DNA from: Moraxellaceae bacterium
Lineage (GTDB): Bacteria; Pseudomonadota; Gammaproteobacteria; Pseudomonadales; Moraxellaceae
DNA length: 6,642 nucleotides
Assembly (NCBI GenBank): GCA_030684415.1
Contig: JAUXNL010000134.1
Coordinates: 1-6,642, forward strand
Direction: 5' to 3'
Each line of letters begins with the position of its first letter. Position 1 is the stretch's first letter. The notes below the pieces were generated by a model, which did no database searches, was not told the DNA's origin, and was given only the letters and a program-made list of their open reading frames with translations. The translations under genes and the position numbers were made by a program. Of this stretch, positions 1-6,288 are shown one piece after another.

Positions 1-74
1 AACAAGACCATCGTTTTCAACTGATGTGTGACGGTAGAGGCTTTGTCCCTTTGCCGGCGGCCCGCGATTGTGGA

Positions 75-136
75 AGCCTGAAGACATCAGGCTAGATGTC
101 GTCCTCCTGTGGCATCGCGGGCATCCGTGATGCCCG
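75..136 (+). other. Two hairpins in the leader of the MFS gene
   Basis: Two perfect inverted repeats lie here. The first is AGCCTGA (75-81) with TCAGGCT (87-93), a 7-bp stem with a 5-nt loop. The second is CGGGCATC (118-125) with GATGCCCG (129-136), an 8-bp stem with a 3-nt loop. Neither is followed by a T run on either strand, so they are not standard intrinsic terminators. They sit 70-130 nt before the preferred start of the permease gene and may fold in its 5' leader. The first 74 bases of the window hold no recognisable gene or promoter. Confidence 0.45.
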
Positions 137-155
137 GCTCAGGCACTTTGCCACT

Positions 156-200
156 TTTCAATACTTCACCTTCCAGGACCTCACTCTCCAGGACTTCCCG
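156..200 (+). repeat. Degenerate 15-bp repeat, three copies
   Basis: Three consecutive 15-bp units start at 156, 171 and 186. The second and third share the core TCCAGGAC, and the first is more diverged. Read in the frame of the downstream permease they give the pentads FQYFT, FQDLT and LQDFP. The AGGA at 190-193 in the last copy is the likely ribosome-binding site for the ATG at 204. The unit is too diverged to be a recent expansion. Confidence 0.5.
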
Positions 201-203
201 CAC

Positions 204-1478
204 ATGGATTCCCGCTTGCCCCTGCGCTCCCGGATGGCCTTGCTGCTGACGCTGTATGTCTGCCAAGGCCTGCCCACCGGTGTGTTCACTCAGGCACTTC
301 CCGCCATCCTGCGCACTTACGATGTGCCGCTGACCGTGATCGGCATGAGCGGTTTGCTGGCCATGCCCTGGGCCCTGAAGTTCCTCTGGGCGCCATTTGT
401 GGAGTCGCACTTCCTGCCGCGTATCGGCCAGCGCCGTTCGTGGATTCTGCCCATGCAGTTGATGGGGATTGCGGCACTGGTGCTGATTGCCCTGTTTGAC
501 CCTTATCGCCTGGCGAGCACGGCCGGTGTGCGGGAATTTTTTGTGCTGATGTTCCTGGTCAATCTGTTTGCTGCCACTCAAGACATTGCCACCGATGGCC
601 TTGCTGTGCGCACGCTCGACTTTCATGAGCGTGGCTTTGGCAATGGCGTGCAGGTGGCCGGCTACCGCCTCGGCCTGATCATTGGTGGCGGACTGTTGCT
701 GTATCTCATTGGCGCCTGGGACTGGCAGCTCTCGTTTCTGGGGCTGGCGGGGCTGATGTTGTTACTGACGCTGCCGGTGCTGCACTTCCGCGAACCGGCG
801 CCGCTGCCGCGTACGACCCGCCCGTTGCGGTGGTGGCAAGTCTTTACCAGCTTCTTTGCGCGGCCGGGCCTCAAAGGCTGGCTTGTGGTGCTGGTGACTT
901 ACAAGGCAGGGGAGTCGCTGGGCTCAGCCATGGTCAAGCCCATGCTGGTGGACATGGGGCAGGACCTGAGACAGATCGGATTGATGGTGTCGCTGGTCGG
1001 GTCTTTTGCCACGCTGGTGGGCGCTTTGCTCGGCGGCTGGCTGACCACGATCATTGGGCGCTACAGGGCCATCATCGGTTTCGGCGCCTTGCAGGCATTG
1101 GGAGTTGGCGCTTATGTGCTGCTGTCCTGGCGCCATGACCAGGGTTATCCGGTCGATCTCGTACTGGTCTATGGCATCAATGCACTGGAGCACTTTGTCA
1201 GCGGTATGGCGATGGCGGCGCTGCTGACCGCCGTGATGGATTTGTCGCGGCCGGATCATGCCGGCGCCGACTTCACCGTGCAGGTCAGCATTCTGGCGAT
1301 TTTCGGTGGCAGCTTTTATCTGGGCGCGGGCTTTGTGGCCGAGGCGCTGGGCTACAGCGGGTATTTCCTGCTGTCGGGTGGATTGGCGCTGGTGCTGCTC
1401 TGGCCCGCCGCCATTTATTGCCGGCGACTGCCCTGGCTGGTGGGCGGCGGTGTTTCGGGGGAAAATGCGCGCCCCTGA
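204..1478 (+). CDS. AmpG-related MFS permease
   Basis: This is a 424-residue inner-membrane transporter of the major facilitator superfamily. About 12 hydrophobic segments are visible, with a basic loop after helices 2-3 (GQRRSW, 75-80) and a central cytoplasmic loop near 195-222. The stretch AATQDIATDG (about 123-132) followed by GYRLG (153-157) resembles the AmpG muropeptide permeases and the related RhtX/FptX siderophore importers. The substrate could be a muropeptide, a siderophore or something else, and sequence alone does not decide. I chose ATG 204 because AGGA lies 10 nt upstream and the homologous part (RMALLLTLYVCQGLP) begins right after it. The frame stays open back to an ATG at 96, which would add 36 residues of repeat-like sequence without a convincing Shine-Dalgarno. 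The stop is 15 nt before tusA, suggesting one transcript. Confidence 0.85.
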   Translation: MDSRLPLRSRMALLLTLYVCQGLPTGVFTQALPAILRTYDVPLTVIGMSGLLAMPWALKFLWAPFVESHFLPRIGQRRSWILPMQLMGIAALVLIALFDPYRLASTAGVREFFVLMFLVNLFAATQDIATDGLAVRTLDFHERGFGNGVQVAGYRLGLIIGGGLLLYLIGAWDWQLSFLGLAGLMLLLTLPVLHFREPAPLPRTTRPLRWWQVFTSFFARPGLKGWLVVLVTYKAGESLGSAMVKPMLVDMGQDLRQIGLMVSLVGSFATLVGALLGGWLTTIIGRYRAIIGFGALQALGVGAYVLLSWRHDQGYPVDLVLVYGINALEHFVSGMAMAALLTAVMDLSRPDHAGADFTVQVSILAIFGGSFYLGAGFVAEALGYSGYFLLSGGLALVLLWPAAIYCRRLPWLVGGGVSGENARP

Positions 1479-1493
1479 ACCCTCCCTTGCCCA

Positions 1494-1736
1494 ATGTTCA
1501 TGACTGACACCCCCAGCCACTATCTTGATGCCCGCGGCCTGTTTTGCCCGGAGCCGGTCATGCTTCTGCACAACAAGGTGCGTGAAATGCAGGCCGGCGA
1601 CGTGCTCGACGTCTTGGCCACAGACCCCTCCACAACGCGCGACATCCCCAAGTTCTGTGCTTTTCTGGGCCATGCCCTGGTCAAGCAGGAAACCATTGGC
1701 GACGAATACCGCTATCTCATTCGCAAGGGCGGCTGA
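1494..1736 (+). CDS. tusA: Sulfur carrier protein TusA
   Basis: This is an 80-residue cytosolic protein of the TusA/SirA family, close to the 81 residues of the E. coli protein. It carries the family signature LDARGLFCPEPVM. Cys18 is the persulfide-bearing residue that in E. coli passes sulfur from IscS to TusBCD/TusE for 2-thiolation of tRNA wobble uridines. The second conserved block DPSTTRDIPKFC and the ending YRYLIRKGG are also near-identical to E. coli TusA. The start may be ATG 1494 or the in-frame ATG 1500. Neither has a clear Shine-Dalgarno, which fits translational coupling to the permease ending 15 nt upstream. No tusBCDE genes are in the window. In many bacteria TusA also feeds molybdenum-cofactor or other sulfur pathways, so the exact role here is not fixed. 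Confidence 0.94.
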   Translation: MFMTDTPSHYLDARGLFCPEPVMLLHNKVREMQAGDVLDVLATDPSTTRDIPKFCAFLGHALVKQETIGDEYRYLIRKGG

Positions 1737-1758
1737 TCGGGGAGGGTGAAGGTGTGAA

Positions 1759-1799
1759 GGTGCCGCCAGCGTCTGGGTCAAATGACGGTGGCGCTCACC
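1759..1799. terminator. Imperfect hairpin between convergent genes
   Basis: GGTG (1759-1762) pairs with CACC (1796-1799). Inside it CGCCA (1764-1768) pairs with TGGCG (1789-1793) and CGTC (1770-1773) with GACG (1784-1787), leaving a 10-nt loop. This gives 13 pairs with one mismatch and one small internal loop. It lies between the convergent tusA and MATE genes, where a bidirectional terminator is expected. Neither side has a T run, so it is at best a weak or factor-assisted terminator. Confidence 0.3.
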
Positions 1800-1809
1800 G
1801 CATCGGCTT

Positions 1810-3210
1810 TTAGCGTGGCTGAATCCCTGCAAACGCCGGCTGCTCCGCCAGCCGGCGCAACTGCCGCGCCAGCCGCCAGTTCAGCAGTACGCTGGCCACG
1901 GTCAGCCCCAATACCAGCCCGAACCAGAAACCGTGTGGCCCCAGCGACTGCCCGAAGAGCAGGGTAAGACCGAGCGTGTATCCCACCGGCAGTGCCACGA
2001 CCCAGTACGCAAAGAGCGTCATGACCATAGGCCCACGGGTGTCTTGCAGGCCGCGCAGACAGCCGGCGGCGCCAACCTGCAGCGCATCACAGATCTGGTA
2101 CGCCGCTGCAAACAGCAGCAACTGGCCTGCCAGCAGCCGGACGTCGGCATCGCTGGTGTACAGGCCGGTCAGCGAGTCGCGGGTGAGCACGATGAAGCTA
2201 GCCGACAGGCAGGCAAACAGCGTGGTGGCCACAAGGCCCACACGGCGCGTCAGCCGGATGGCCTCGATATCGCGGCGGCCATAAGCCTGGCCGGTGCGAA
2301 TGGTCATGCAGATCGCCAGGCTGAGCGGGAACATGAACAGCAGTGACGTCACCGACAGTGCAATCTGGTGGCCCGCCACCATCAGCTCACCCAGCGGGCT
2401 GATCAGGATGGCGACCACACAAAACACGCTGACCTCAAAAAAGATCGCGATGCCGATGGGCAGGCCAAGGCGGAGAAGGGTGCGCAGCCGGGCCCATTCC
2501 GGCCGGCTTTTTTCATGCAGCAAACGCACGCTGGCAAAGTGCCGGGCACTGAGGATATAGCCGAGCAGCAGCAGCGCCATGCTCCACATCACGATGGCGG
2601 TGGCCCAGCCACAGCCAGCACCGCCCATTGCGGGCAAGCCGAATTTGCCGTGAATGAAAATGTAGTTGGCCGGAATGTTGATCAGCAGGCCCACCAGGCT
2701 GATGACCATGATCACGCCGGGCCGGCCAAGGCCTTCGCAGTAGCAGCGCAAAACGGCAAAGACGGCGACCGCCGGCATCCCCCAGGACACGCCCTCCAGA
2801 TAGTTGCGCGTGATGGTGCGCAGGTTCTCGGGCACATTCATCCAGCCGAAGACTGGCTCGATATGGCGCAACAGGAAAAACCCGGCGATGCCGAGCAGCA
2901 GCGCCAGCCACAGGGCCTGATGGGCGACATGGGGAATTTCAGCCGTGTTTTTTGCACCCACCGCTTCGGCCACCAGCGGTGTGGTGGCCATGAGAATGCC
3001 GGAGATCAGCAAAAAGAGCGGGAGCCAAAGACTGGAGCCCATGGCAACACCGGCCAGGTCCAGTGGTGATACCTGACCCGCCATGACCGCATCGACAAAC
3101 CCGTACGCCGCCTGCGACAACTGGCTGACCAGAATCGGTCCGAGCAACAACAGAAGCTGGCGGAATTCGCCGCGGGCGGCGGGAGAGGGAGTGATGGCGG
3201 ACAGCAGCAT
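1810..3210 (-). CDS. NorM-type MATE efflux transporter
   Basis: This is a 466-residue inner-membrane antiporter of the MATE family, NorM branch, which exports cationic drugs or dyes in exchange for Na+ or H+. Twelve hydrophobic segments in two six-helix halves are visible. Family blocks include QLSQAAYGFVDAVMAG (30-45), the S.WLPLFLLISG segment (60-71) and RCYCEGLGRPG (155-165). Asp40, Glu259 (FFEV) and Asp375 (QICDALQV) match the acidic cation-site residues Asp36, Glu255 and Asp371 of Vibrio cholerae NorM with a constant offset of 4, as I recall that numbering. I chose ATG 3210 because GAGG lies 5 nt upstream. An in-frame ATG at 3234 adds 8 residues but overlaps the predicted -10 box and lacks a ribosome-binding site. 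It converges on tusA. The substrate cannot be read from the sequence. Confidence 0.93.
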   Translation of the reverse strand: MLLSAITPSPAARGEFRQLLLLLGPILVSQLSQAAYGFVDAVMAGQVSPLDLAGVAMGSSLWLPLFLLISGILMATTPLVAEAVGAKNTAEIPHVAHQALWLALLLGIAGFFLLRHIEPVFGWMNVPENLRTITRNYLEGVSWGMPAVAVFAVLRCYCEGLGRPGVIMVISLVGLLINIPANYIFIHGKFGLPAMGGAGCGWATAIVMWSMALLLLGYILSARHFASVRLLHEKSRPEWARLRTLLRLGLPIGIAIFFEVSVFCVVAILISPLGELMVAGHQIALSVTSLLFMFPLSLAICMTIRTGQAYGRRDIEAIRLTRRVGLVATTLFACLSASFIVLTRDSLTGLYTSDADVRLLAGQLLLFAAAYQICDALQVGAAGCLRGLQDTRGPMVMTLFAYWVVALPVGYTLGLTLLFGQSLGPHGFWFGLVLGLTVASVLLNWRLARQLRRLAEQPAFAGIQPR

Positions 3211-3232
3211 GCGAACCTCGTGACGGGCGCGC

Positions 3233-3241
3233 ATTGTAGCA
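3233..3241 (-). promoter_or_regulatory. Extended -10 promoter element of the MATE gene
   Basis: Read on the minus strand this is TGCTACAAT, an extended -10 element (TGn plus a 5/6 match to TATAAT). No good -35 box sits 16-18 bp upstream, which is tolerated by extended -10 promoters. Transcription would begin near 3226, leaving about 15 nt before the ATG at 3210. The alternative ATG at 3234 falls inside this box, so the two assignments support each other. Confidence 0.42.
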
Positions 3242-3531
3242 GCGTCAGTCGCTCTGCCGTGGTGGCAAAGCAGGCAGGTCAGCGCCGTGAGACGCCGAGC
3301 CGCCGCGAGTCGCGGTTTCCTTTTTCAGCCGGCGATTCCGGCACATGTCCGGAATCGCCCCATGCGGACTCAATCACTCAAGCGTGACGGATTCGTGAGT
3401 TGGCCATCCCTGGCCGGTTTGCTGCTGGCTGAAAAGCATATTTCAGCCGGCTGTCAGGCGACAGATAAAGGCGTGTCCTTGCCCACGGGCGGCCATGAGC
3501 GCGCACAGTAGGGGAGTTTTTCAGTCGCCAT
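3242..3531. promoter_or_regulatory. Non-coding upstream region of the MATE gene, rich in inverted repeats
   Basis: I find no convincing gene in these 290 bp. The region holds four hairpins. CCGCG/CGCGG spans 3303-3315 and is followed on the plus strand by TTTCCTTTTT. A perfect 11-bp stem GGCGATTCCGG/CCGGAATCGCC spans 3331-3359 with a 7-nt loop. An 11-bp stem with one G-U pair spans 3424-3451, and CTGTC/GACAG spans 3451-3464. The motif TTTCAGCCGGC occurs at 3323-3333 and 3441-3451, and inverted with one change at 3424-3434. Being upstream of the pump and downstream of the rhlE terminator, the region may hold operators. That is inference. Confidence 0.45.
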
Positions 3532-3564
3532 AAAAAAAGCGCCCCGCGTTAGCGGGGCGCTTTT
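3532..3564 (-). terminator. Intrinsic terminator of rhlE
   Basis: A perfect 9-bp GC-rich stem, GCGCCCCGC (3539-3547) with GCGGGGCGC (3552-3560), encloses a 4-nt loop. On the minus strand it is followed by seven T (3538-3532). It begins 27 nt after the rhlE stop and should separate rhlE from the MATE gene. The plus strand has four T after the stem, so it may also work weakly in that direction. Confidence 0.9.
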
Positions 3565-3587
3565 GAGGTCAGCACCGGGGCAAAGCT

Positions 3588-5366
3588 TCAGCGATTGCCG
3601 AAGCTGTCATCCAGCGGACGACGGGGACGGTCACCAAAGGCGCGGGGCGCGAAGCCTTCACGCGGCTTGCGATCGCCACCGAAATCACGGGCTTTGCGCT
3701 CGCCGGCTTGCGGAGCACGCACGGCACGGTCGCCCTGCGGCGCACGTGGCGGGCGGTCGCCATAGCTGCGGGCTTCGCCAAAACCGCCTTCACGGGGCTT
3801 GCGGTCGCCAGTGGCACCGGCACCCGCATACGGACGGCGCTCGGCAAAGCCACCTTCACGCGGCTTGCGGTCGCCAAAGTCACGGGGCTTGCGGTCACCC
3901 GTGGCACCGGCGCCTGCGCCGGCATACGGACGGCGCTCACCGAAACCACCTTCACGCGGCTTGCGGAAGCCTTCAAACGCTGGACGGTTGCTGTTGTCCA
4001 GCGGTTGGCGTTCTTCATTGAAGGGCTCGCGCGCGGCACGGGCGACGTCGGGGCGACGGTTTTCACCGAAGCCTGCAGTGCGCGGGGCGGCAGCACGGTC
4101 ACCAAAGTCGCGCGGCTTGCGGTCACCGAAGTGACGGGCCGGACGGTCTTCGCGAGCCTGGCGATCCTTGTGGTCCCAACGCGGCTTGTCAGCAAACGCA
4201 CGACGCGGGCGGTCATTGTCGACACGACGCTTCGGCTCCAGGCCTTCCACCGTCAGCACGGGAATGGTCTGGTTGATGAACTGCTCGATACGGCGGAGCA
4301 CGCCACGATCGCGCGGGCCCACCAGCGAGCTGGCAATACCGGTGCGGCCGGCACGACCGGTACGGCCGATGCGGTGCACATAATCTTCGGCGTTCTTGGG
4401 CAGGTCGTAGTTGATGACGTGGCTGATGCCGGGGACATCAATGCCACGTGCGGCCACATCAGTGGCCACCAGCACTTTGGTGCGGCCACTGCGCAGGCTG
4501 GTCAGCGTACGGTTACGGGCCGTCTGCTTCATGTCGCCGTGCAGGGAGTCGACCACGATGCCGAAGCCGGCGAGTTCGTCGGCCAGCGCATCACTGTCGA
4601 TACGGGTGCTGGTGAAAACGATGGCCTGGTTGACGTCTTCCTGACCCAACATGTTCAGCAGCAACTGCTTCTTGTGGGAAAGGTCGTCGGCGTAATAGGC
4701 GCGCTGCTCGATCTGCTCGTGCTTGGCAGTCTGGCCTGAGATGGCGATACGGACCGGGTCGCGCAGCAGGTTGGCGGCGAGCTTGGCCATGCGGTCTTCG
4801 ACCGTGGCCGAGAACAGCAGGGTCTGGCGCTCGGGCGGGCAGGCGGCGGCAATCTGCTCGACGTCATCGATAAAGCCCATGTCGAGCATGCGGTCGGCTT
4901 CGTCCAGTACCAGCATTTCCAGACGCTCGAACACGATACGGCCACGGCTCATGTGGTCGAGCAGGCGGCCGGGTGTGGCCACCATGATGTCGTAAGGGCG
5001 CGACAGCAGGCGGTTCTGCGCAGGGAAGGGCATGCCGCCGAGCACACTGACGGTGCGCACGTTCTTGAGTTCAGAGCCGTACTTCTGGGTGGCAGCGGTC
5101 ACCTGCTGGGCCAGTTCACGAGTCGGGGTGAGCACCAGGACGCGCGGGCCGCGGCCGGTCTTGCGTGGCTCATCCGCCAGCAGCGAAAGCGCCGGCAGCA
5201 TGAAAGCGGCGGTCTTGCCGGTGCCGGTCTGGGCGGAAACGATCAGGTCCTTGCCTTCGAGCGCGGCCGGAATGGCCTGCTGCTGGACAGGGGTAGGTTC
5301 GGTGTAGCCAGCGTCCGCAAGGGCGCGCTGCAGGGATTCGTGCAGGGAAAGTTCAGAAAAAGACAA
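3588..5366 (-). CDS. rhlE: DEAD-box ATP-dependent RNA helicase, RhlE-like
   Basis: This is a 592-residue cytosolic RNA helicase that uses ATP to remodel RNA. The RhlE group is linked to ribosome assembly and RNA decay. The helicase core has all motifs: Q motif GYTEPTPVQ (20-28), motif I AQTGTGKT (45-52), Ia PTRELAQQ (81-88), Ib TPGRLLD (131-137), II DEAD (155-158), III SAT (186-188), V ATDVAARGID (301-310) and VI HRIGRTGRAG (331-340). Residues from about 381 onward form a low-complexity basic tail rich in Arg, Gly, Asp and Pro, probably disordered and RNA-binding. At 592 residues it is much longer than E. coli RhlE (about 450). I chose TTG 5366 because GGAG lies 7 nt upstream and the protein then opens with MSFSEL, like its relatives. 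The ATG at 5465 would add 33 residues of unrelated sequence. A strong terminator follows. Another RhlE-like paralogue name is possible. Confidence 0.95.
   Translation of the reverse strand: MSFSELSLHESLQRALADAGYTEPTPVQQQAIPAALEGKDLIVSAQTGTGKTAAFMLPALSLLADEPRKTGRGPRVLVLTPTRELAQQVTAATQKYGSELKNVRTVSVLGGMPFPAQNRLLSRPYDIMVATPGRLLDHMSRGRIVFERLEMLVLDEADRMLDMGFIDDVEQIAAACPPERQTLLFSATVEDRMAKLAANLLRDPVRIAISGQTAKHEQIEQRAYYADDLSHKKQLLLNMLGQEDVNQAIVFTSTRIDSDALADELAGFGIVVDSLHGDMKQTARNRTLTSLRSGRTKVLVATDVAARGIDVPGISHVINYDLPKNAEDYVHRIGRTGRAGRTGIASSLVGPRDRGVLRRIEQFINQTIPVLTVEGLEPKRRVDNDRPRRAFADKPRWDHKDRQAREDRPARHFGDRKPRDFGDRAAAPRTAGFGENRRPDVARAAREPFNEERQPLDNSNRPAFEGFRKPREGGFGERRPYAGAGAGATGDRKPRDFGDRKPREGGFAERRPYAGAGATGDRKPREGGFGEARSYGDRPPRAPQGDRAVRAPQAGERKARDFGGDRKPREGFAPRAFGDRPRRPLDDSFGNR
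3753..3962 (-). repeat. Repeats coding the basic tail of the helicase
   Basis: Three near-identical in-frame units encode residues 469-500, 501-522 and 523-538. Each starts with KPREGGF. The first two continue ERRPYAGAGA and end in GDR. The first copy also carries an inserted DRKPRDFGDR block, and shorter DRKPRDFGD-type units occur elsewhere in the tail (415-423, 491-499). The copies are also very similar at DNA level, so this tract is likely to vary in length between strains by slippage or recombination. Confidence 0.8.
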
Positions 5367-5676
5367 AATACTGCTCCAGAGCCGGATAGGCCCAGTGGTC
5401 GTACGGAATGCAAGCCGGGAAGAGGGGTCAAGGCCCATCAGCGACTGGCGCGAAATCGTCGCCAACCGGAAATCACTGCAAGAGGGGAGTCAGAAAGCAA
5501 CTCGACTGGCAGGAGGCAGGTCAGGAAACGATGGGAAAGTTCCTGAGAAGCCAGTCGTTCTGTGGGGCTTCAATGGACTTTCAGCAGGAGCCTGACTCTT
5601 CCAGAGTCTGTTCCTGCACCCGGACATCCGGGTTGGCAGAGGGCTTCGTGAAGGTTCACAAAAAGCCTTGCGGTAG
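5367..5676 (-). promoter_or_regulatory. Long structured leader between tRNA-Val and rhlE
   Basis: These 310 nt lie between two minus-strand genes and hold no convincing coding sequence. Several hairpins are visible. A nested one pairs CGACTGGC (5503-5510) with GCCAGTCG (5550-5557) and, inside it, TCAGGAA (5521-5527) with TTCCTGA (5540-5546). A two-tier one pairs GCAGGA (5584-5589) with TCCTGC (5612-5617) and GACTC with GAGTC within. A third is ACCCGG/CCGGGT (5618-5633), and a fourth GGCTT/AAGCC plus GTGAA/TTCAC (5642-5667). None has a proper T run. TTGACC at 5431-5426 resembles a -35 box, but no good -10 follows. GGAG for rhlE is at 5377-5374. Confidence 0.5.
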
Positions 5677-5751
5677 TGGTGGGCGGTACTGGGATTGAAC
5701 CAGTGACCCCTGCCGTGTGAAGGCAGTGCTCTCCCGCTGAGCTAACCGCCC
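5677..5751 (-). tRNA. tRNA-Val (anticodon CAC)
   Basis: This 75-nt tRNA folds perfectly. The 7-bp acceptor stem is GGGCGGT/ACCGCCC, the D arm GCTC/GAGC, the anticodon stem CTGCC/GGCAG, and the T arm ACTGG/CCAGT with loop TTCAATC. The discriminator base is A and the CCA end is encoded. The anticodon loop TTCACAC places CAC at 5719-5717, which reads the valine codon GUG. It has a short variable loop and no intron. It stands alone upstream of rhlE on the same strand. Its sequence is not repeated elsewhere in the window, so there is no sign of an integrated island. Confidence 0.97.
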
Positions 5752-5777
5752 GCGCTTCGCCTTGACGAAGGCCGCGT

Positions 5778-5805
5778 ATGTTACTGATTTGCCGTGCAAT
5801 GGCAA
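5778..5805 (-). promoter_or_regulatory. Promoter of tRNA-Val
   Basis: On the minus strand TTGCCA (5805-5800) and TAACAT (5783-5778) are separated by 16 bp, giving 5/6 and 4/6 matches to the -35 and -10 consensus. Transcription would start near 5771, about 20 nt before the mature tRNA. The stretch after the -10 is GC-rich, as in stable-RNA promoters under stringent control. A small GCCTT/AAGGC hairpin overlaps the likely leader. Confidence 0.5.
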
Positions 5806-6082
5806 GCCCGATCCGGGGAATTTTCTGGTGCCTGCCCTGGCTGATGCAGAAGCAGGTCTTTGTGTGTTTGCCGACAGACGAACGATTCTGGCGGCTGTAC
5901 AAGAGACTCTGCGTCATTTTCGTCACCGCATTAATGGCGCTTCATGTGCTCCACAAAGAGTGGACAAGGTCTGTTTTAGAAAAATTTTCCTTTCCGGGTT
6001 TGTGGTTGCGCAAAAATCCTCTGGTACAGCACAGGATTACTCTGCAACTGTTTGTTTTTGATGATGTCGATTGAAATGGATG
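5806..6082. other. Gene-poor stretch upstream of the tRNA promoter
   Basis: I see no supported gene here. Two overlapping plus-strand reading frames of just under 100 codons (ending at 6061 and 6074) lack ribosome-binding sites, begin inside the tRNA promoter region and match no family I recognise. From about 5930 the sequence appears richer in A+T than the genes to the left. The plus-strand terminator that follows suggests that something may be transcribed across it. Confidence 0.4.
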
Positions 6083-6112
6083 CCGGTTTTTTGAACAAAC
6101 AAACCGGTTTTT
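6083..6112 (+). terminator. Intrinsic terminator with no identified upstream gene
   Basis: CCGGTTT (6083-6089) pairs with AAACCGG (6101-6107), with further pairing of TTT and AAA inside, and is followed by TTTTT (6108-6112). The minus strand has no T run after the stem, so it works in the plus direction only. The only annotated gene nearby on this strand starts downstream, at 6289. Confidence 0.75.
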
Positions 6113-6288
6113 CTGTATTTCGGCGTTGTCAATCTTGCCAGTGTGTGGGGCTTGGCTTGAGGATGTGCGCATGGCTTGAATCAAGTGTGACGTTGTCGGT
6201 GGCAATGGAAAATGCCAGACACCGTACTACAGTCAAATCAGGTCAGTGTGTTCGGACGCAAGTCCAGTCTGGAATCAAGGAGAGCATC
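6113..6288 (+). promoter_or_regulatory. Leader and promoter region of the NfeD-like gene
   Basis: This is the space between the terminator and the small gene. I could not find a good -35/-10 pair. Small inverted repeats are present: TGGCA/TGCCA near 6200, and GGAC-GCAA-GTCC (6254-6265), a 4-bp stem with a GNRA-type loop. AAGGAG (6277-6282) is a strong ribosome-binding site 6 nt before the ATG. Confidence 0.35.

Noticed and set aside
924..1832. 302-codon minus-strand reading frame
   Set aside because: It is antisense to the permease and tusA, rich in His and Gln with no domain pattern.
3287..3511. 74-codon plus-strand frame starting at GTG
   Set aside because: No ribosome-binding site and no recognisable domain; it crosses several hairpins in the upstream region of the MATE gene.
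3753..3962. CRISPR-like regular repeats
   Set aside because: The repeats are in frame within rhlE, have no unique spacers and encode the basic tail.
3708..4739. 343-codon plus-strand reading frame rich in Thr, Ala and Gly
   Set aside because: It is the antisense of the rhlE coding sequence; its length comes from GC-rich codons and the tail repeats. rhlE has every helicase motif.
5677..5751. tRNA as attachment site of an integrated island
   Set aside because: No second copy of the tRNA 3' end and no integrase or phage gene in the window.
5570..5926. 118-codon minus-strand reading frame
   Set aside because: It runs through tRNA-Val; the part AVSSAGEHCLHTAGVTGSIP is the tRNA read as protein, a well-known artefact.
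5762..6074. Two overlapping plus-strand frames of 98-99 codons
   Set aside because: No ribosome-binding site, starts inside the tRNA promoter, no family resemblance. The one ending at 6074 is kept only as a weak possibility under the orphan terminator.
6190..6288. Possible c-di-GMP (GEMM-type) riboswitch because of GGACGCAAGTCC
   Set aside because: Only the small stem with the GCAA loop resembles GEMM; the rest of the conserved core and a second helix are missing.
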